DNA of 64,000 bases from Oscillospiraceae bacterium (GTDB taxonomy: Bacteria; Bacillota; Clostridia; Oscillospirales; Acutalibacteraceae). The DNA lies in contig JAQXNV010000022.1 in NCBI GenBank assembly GCA_029098185.1, positions 124,001 through 188,000 of the forward strand, given 5' to 3'. Shown here in pieces: positions 62,499-64,000 of this stretch. How positions within the stretch are numbered: the stretch's first letter is position 1; the number at the start of each line of letters is the position of its first letter. The notes under the pieces are model-generated. The model had not been told where the DNA came from and did no database searches. It saw only the letters and a program-made list of their open reading frames with translations. Position numbers and translations under genes: made by a program.

Positions 62499-63157
62499 TG
62501 TATTCTGAGGAAGAACTGCTCTCTCTGTCGGGGATCCAGCATTTCCGATTTTGCAGGCGGCAGTGGGCGTTGATCCATCTGGAGCAGCAGTGGCAGGAAA
62601 ACGAAAGGACTGCCGATGGAAGGCTATTCCACGAACACGTTCATGATCCCTTTGACCAGGAGAGCCGGGGCGATTGTATCATCACCCGCGGGGTAAATGT
62701 CTTTTCGTTTACCTTAGGCGTTTCCGGTCAGTGTGATGTTGTGGAATATCACCGTGCAGAAGATGGGATCCCTTTAAAGCGGCACAAAGGCTTCTGGCAG
62801 CCTTACCCTGTTGAATATAAACGGGGAAAAAGTCGGGAGGATTCTGCCGATGCGCTTCAACTTTGTGCGCAAGCCATGTGTCTGGAAGAAATGCTTTGCT
62901 GTGACATTCCGGAGGGCGCGTTATTTTATGGAGAGACTCACCGTCGCACACCGGTGACTTTTTCGTCTGCTCTGCGGCAGGAAGTACGGGAATCCCTTGC
63001 GCAGATGCACGCCTTGTTTCGTCGGGGACAAACGCCGAAGGTCAAGCCGAGCAAATCGTGTAATGCCTGTTCACTGAAGTCTCTCTGTTTGCCCACATTG
63101 ATGCAGTCTGTTCCTGTTTCGGAATATCTCCGGCAGGCAATGGAGGAAACGCGATGA
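62495..63157 (+). CDS. cas4: Cas4 exonuclease (adaptation)
   Basis: Cas4 works with Cas1-Cas2 in trimming and orienting prespacers at the PAM. The 220-residue RecB-like nuclease has the first iron-sulfur Cys in FRFCRRQW (Cys 20), the catalytic region YPVEYKRGK near 103-111 with the Glu-x-Lys pair, and the C-terminal Cys cluster CNACSLKSLC near 190-199. All four cluster cysteines are present. Tandem ATGs at 62495 and 62498 are possible; I use the first. It overlaps cas1. Confidence 0.93.
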   Translation: MMYSEEELLSLSGIQHFRFCRRQWALIHLEQQWQENERTADGRLFHEHVHDPFDQESRGDCIITRGVNVFSFTLGVSGQCDVVEYHRAEDGIPLKRHKGFWQPYPVEYKRGKSREDSADALQLCAQAMCLEEMLCCDIPEGALFYGETHRRTPVTFSSALRQEVRESLAQMHALFRRGQTPKVKPSKSCNACSLKSLCLPTLMQSVPVSEYLRQAMEETR

Positions 63158-64000
63158 AACAATTGCTGAATACTTTATTTGTTACGTCACCAGATCTGTA
63201 TCTTTCATTAGATGGGGAAAACATTGTTGTCAATCGAGAAAAACAGATCCTTGCCCGGTATCCGCTCCATACTTTGCAGTCTATCATTACCTTTTCTTAT
63301 GGAGGCGCATCTCCCGCCTTAATGGGTGCTTGCGCATCGAGAAATATCGGACTGTCCTTCTGTACGCCTAGTGGCCGATTTTTAGCGAGGGTCAGCGGAG
63401 AGAGCACGGGAAATGTCCTGCTGCGGCGAGAACAATATCGTGCTGCAGAGGAACCAGCCAGAAGCTGTCAGATCGCCCGCAATTTTATTTTTGGCAAACT
63501 GTTTAATGGCAGGTGGAGCATAGAACGTACCAAACGGGATCATGCTTTGCGTGTAGATGTGGAGATGCTGTCCGATGCCAGCCAGAAGCTGCGCTCTTTG
63601 CTGCCCATGGTTTCCCAAGCGGAAACCCTGGAGCAGCTTCGGGGATTGGAGGGCAGCGGCGCAGCCGTCTATTTTGGCGTGTTTGATGAACAGATTCTAC
63701 AGAATAAAAAAGCGTTTTTCTTTCATCAACGCAATCGTCGGCCGCCGTTGGATCCGGTCAATGCCATGCTTTCTTTTGCGTATAGCCTGCTGGCCCATGA
63801 TTGCGCATCTGCGTTAGAAAGCGTGGGACTAGATGCCTACGTTGGGTTTTTGCACCGGGATCGACCGGGACGGCAATCGTTGGCGCTTGACCTGATGGAA
63901 GAACTGCGTCCCTGCATGGCGGATCGTTTTGTGCTGACGATGATCAACAATCGTGTCATGCAGAAAAAGGATTTTCAAAAGCAGGATAGCGGTGCGGTTT
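63154..64000 (+). CDS. cas1: Cas1 integrase (partial, runs off the window)
   Basis: Cas1 with Cas2 inserts new spacers into the CRISPR array. The first 282 residues are seen and the frame is open to the right edge, so the C-terminus is missing. The three metal-binding residues are present: Glu 166 (LEGSG), His 234 (FLHRD) and Glu 249 (DLMEELRP). The ATG at 63154 overlaps the cas4 stop by four bases. cas2 and the repeat array are expected just beyond the window; no repeat array is seen inside it. Confidence 0.93.
   Translation, partial: MKQLLNTLFVTSPDLYLSLDGENIVVNREKQILARYPLHTLQSIITFSYGGASPALMGACASRNIGLSFCTPSGRFLARVSGESTGNVLLRREQYRAAEEPARSCQIARNFIFGKLFNGRWSIERTKRDHALRVDVEMLSDASQKLRSLLPMVSQAETLEQLRGLEGSGAAVYFGVFDEQILQNKKAFFFHQRNRRPPLDPVNAMLSFAYSLLAHDCASALESVGLDAYVGFLHRDRPGRQSLALDLMEELRPCMADRFVLTMINNRVMQKKDFQKQDSGAV

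Noticed and set aside
63154..64000. CRISPR array inside the window
   Set aside because: No spaced direct repeats of about 30 bases are present. The cas operon runs off the edge before an array could start.

Overview
The window looks like chromosome of an anaerobic, endospore-forming Clostridia bacterium, probably from the Oscillospiraceae/Ruminococcaceae group. It has Firmicute gene orders (hprK-murB-rapZ-whiA-dnaE, rimP-nusA-infB, dxs-tlyA-nadK-argR-recN), spore genes (spoVT, dpaA, dpaB), strong AGGAGG ribosome-binding sites and moderately high GC. The assignment rests on gene content only. Most of the window is core genome; the clearest accessory block is a type I-C CRISPR-Cas operon cut by the right edge.

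Layout. 1-450: end of feoB and a small Cys-rich Feo-associated protein. 666-5646: a DUF3048 lipoprotein, cardiolipin synthase (minus), birA and a lipoprotein polysaccharide deacetylase. 5866-13208: hprK, murB, rapZ, whiA, dnaE. 13373-15433: a secreted beta-helix protein. 15558-18705: tRNA-Pro(GGG), a 69-codon gene, a minus-strand phage-like lysis cassette (GH25 lysozyme, XhlA-like protein, holin) and a divergent Cys-rich protein. 18718-22634: a near-consensus promoter, a TPP riboswitch with terminator, and thiS-thiF-thiG-thiH-thiE/tenI. 22762-23393: spoVT behind a sigma-G-like promoter. 23404-31418: rimP-nusA-rnpM-ylxQ-infB-rbfA-nrnA-truB-ribF with a terminator-like hairpin in the leader. 31523-34625 (minus): a MATE transporter with an attenuator-like leader, degV, a probable 6S RNA and a DUF1292 gene. 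34877-39824: trxB, murC (minus), dpaA-dpaB with a duplicated dpaB tail, and a zinc-ribbon membrane protein. 39895-41169: metY. 41414-56836: two M16 peptidases, lgt, folD, dxs, tlyA, nadK, argR, recN, tyrS, a YfhO-family protein and three small genes, with no convincing terminator between them. 56962-64000: cas3-cas5c-cas8c(+cas11c)-cas7-cas4-cas1.

How the genes connect. Several units are sporulation-linked: spoVT, dpaAB and, by promoter motif, the lysis cassette with its divergent Cys-rich partner. The cassette encodes a signal-less lysozyme plus holin-type proteins without any other phage gene, preceded by a sequence matching the sigma-K pattern AC-N16-CATANNNTA. I propose it as a domesticated mother-cell lysis module. 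The other notable items are RNA-level: TPP riboswitch, MATE leader attenuator, rimP leader hairpin, 6S RNA, and the internal start for Cas11c inside cas8c.
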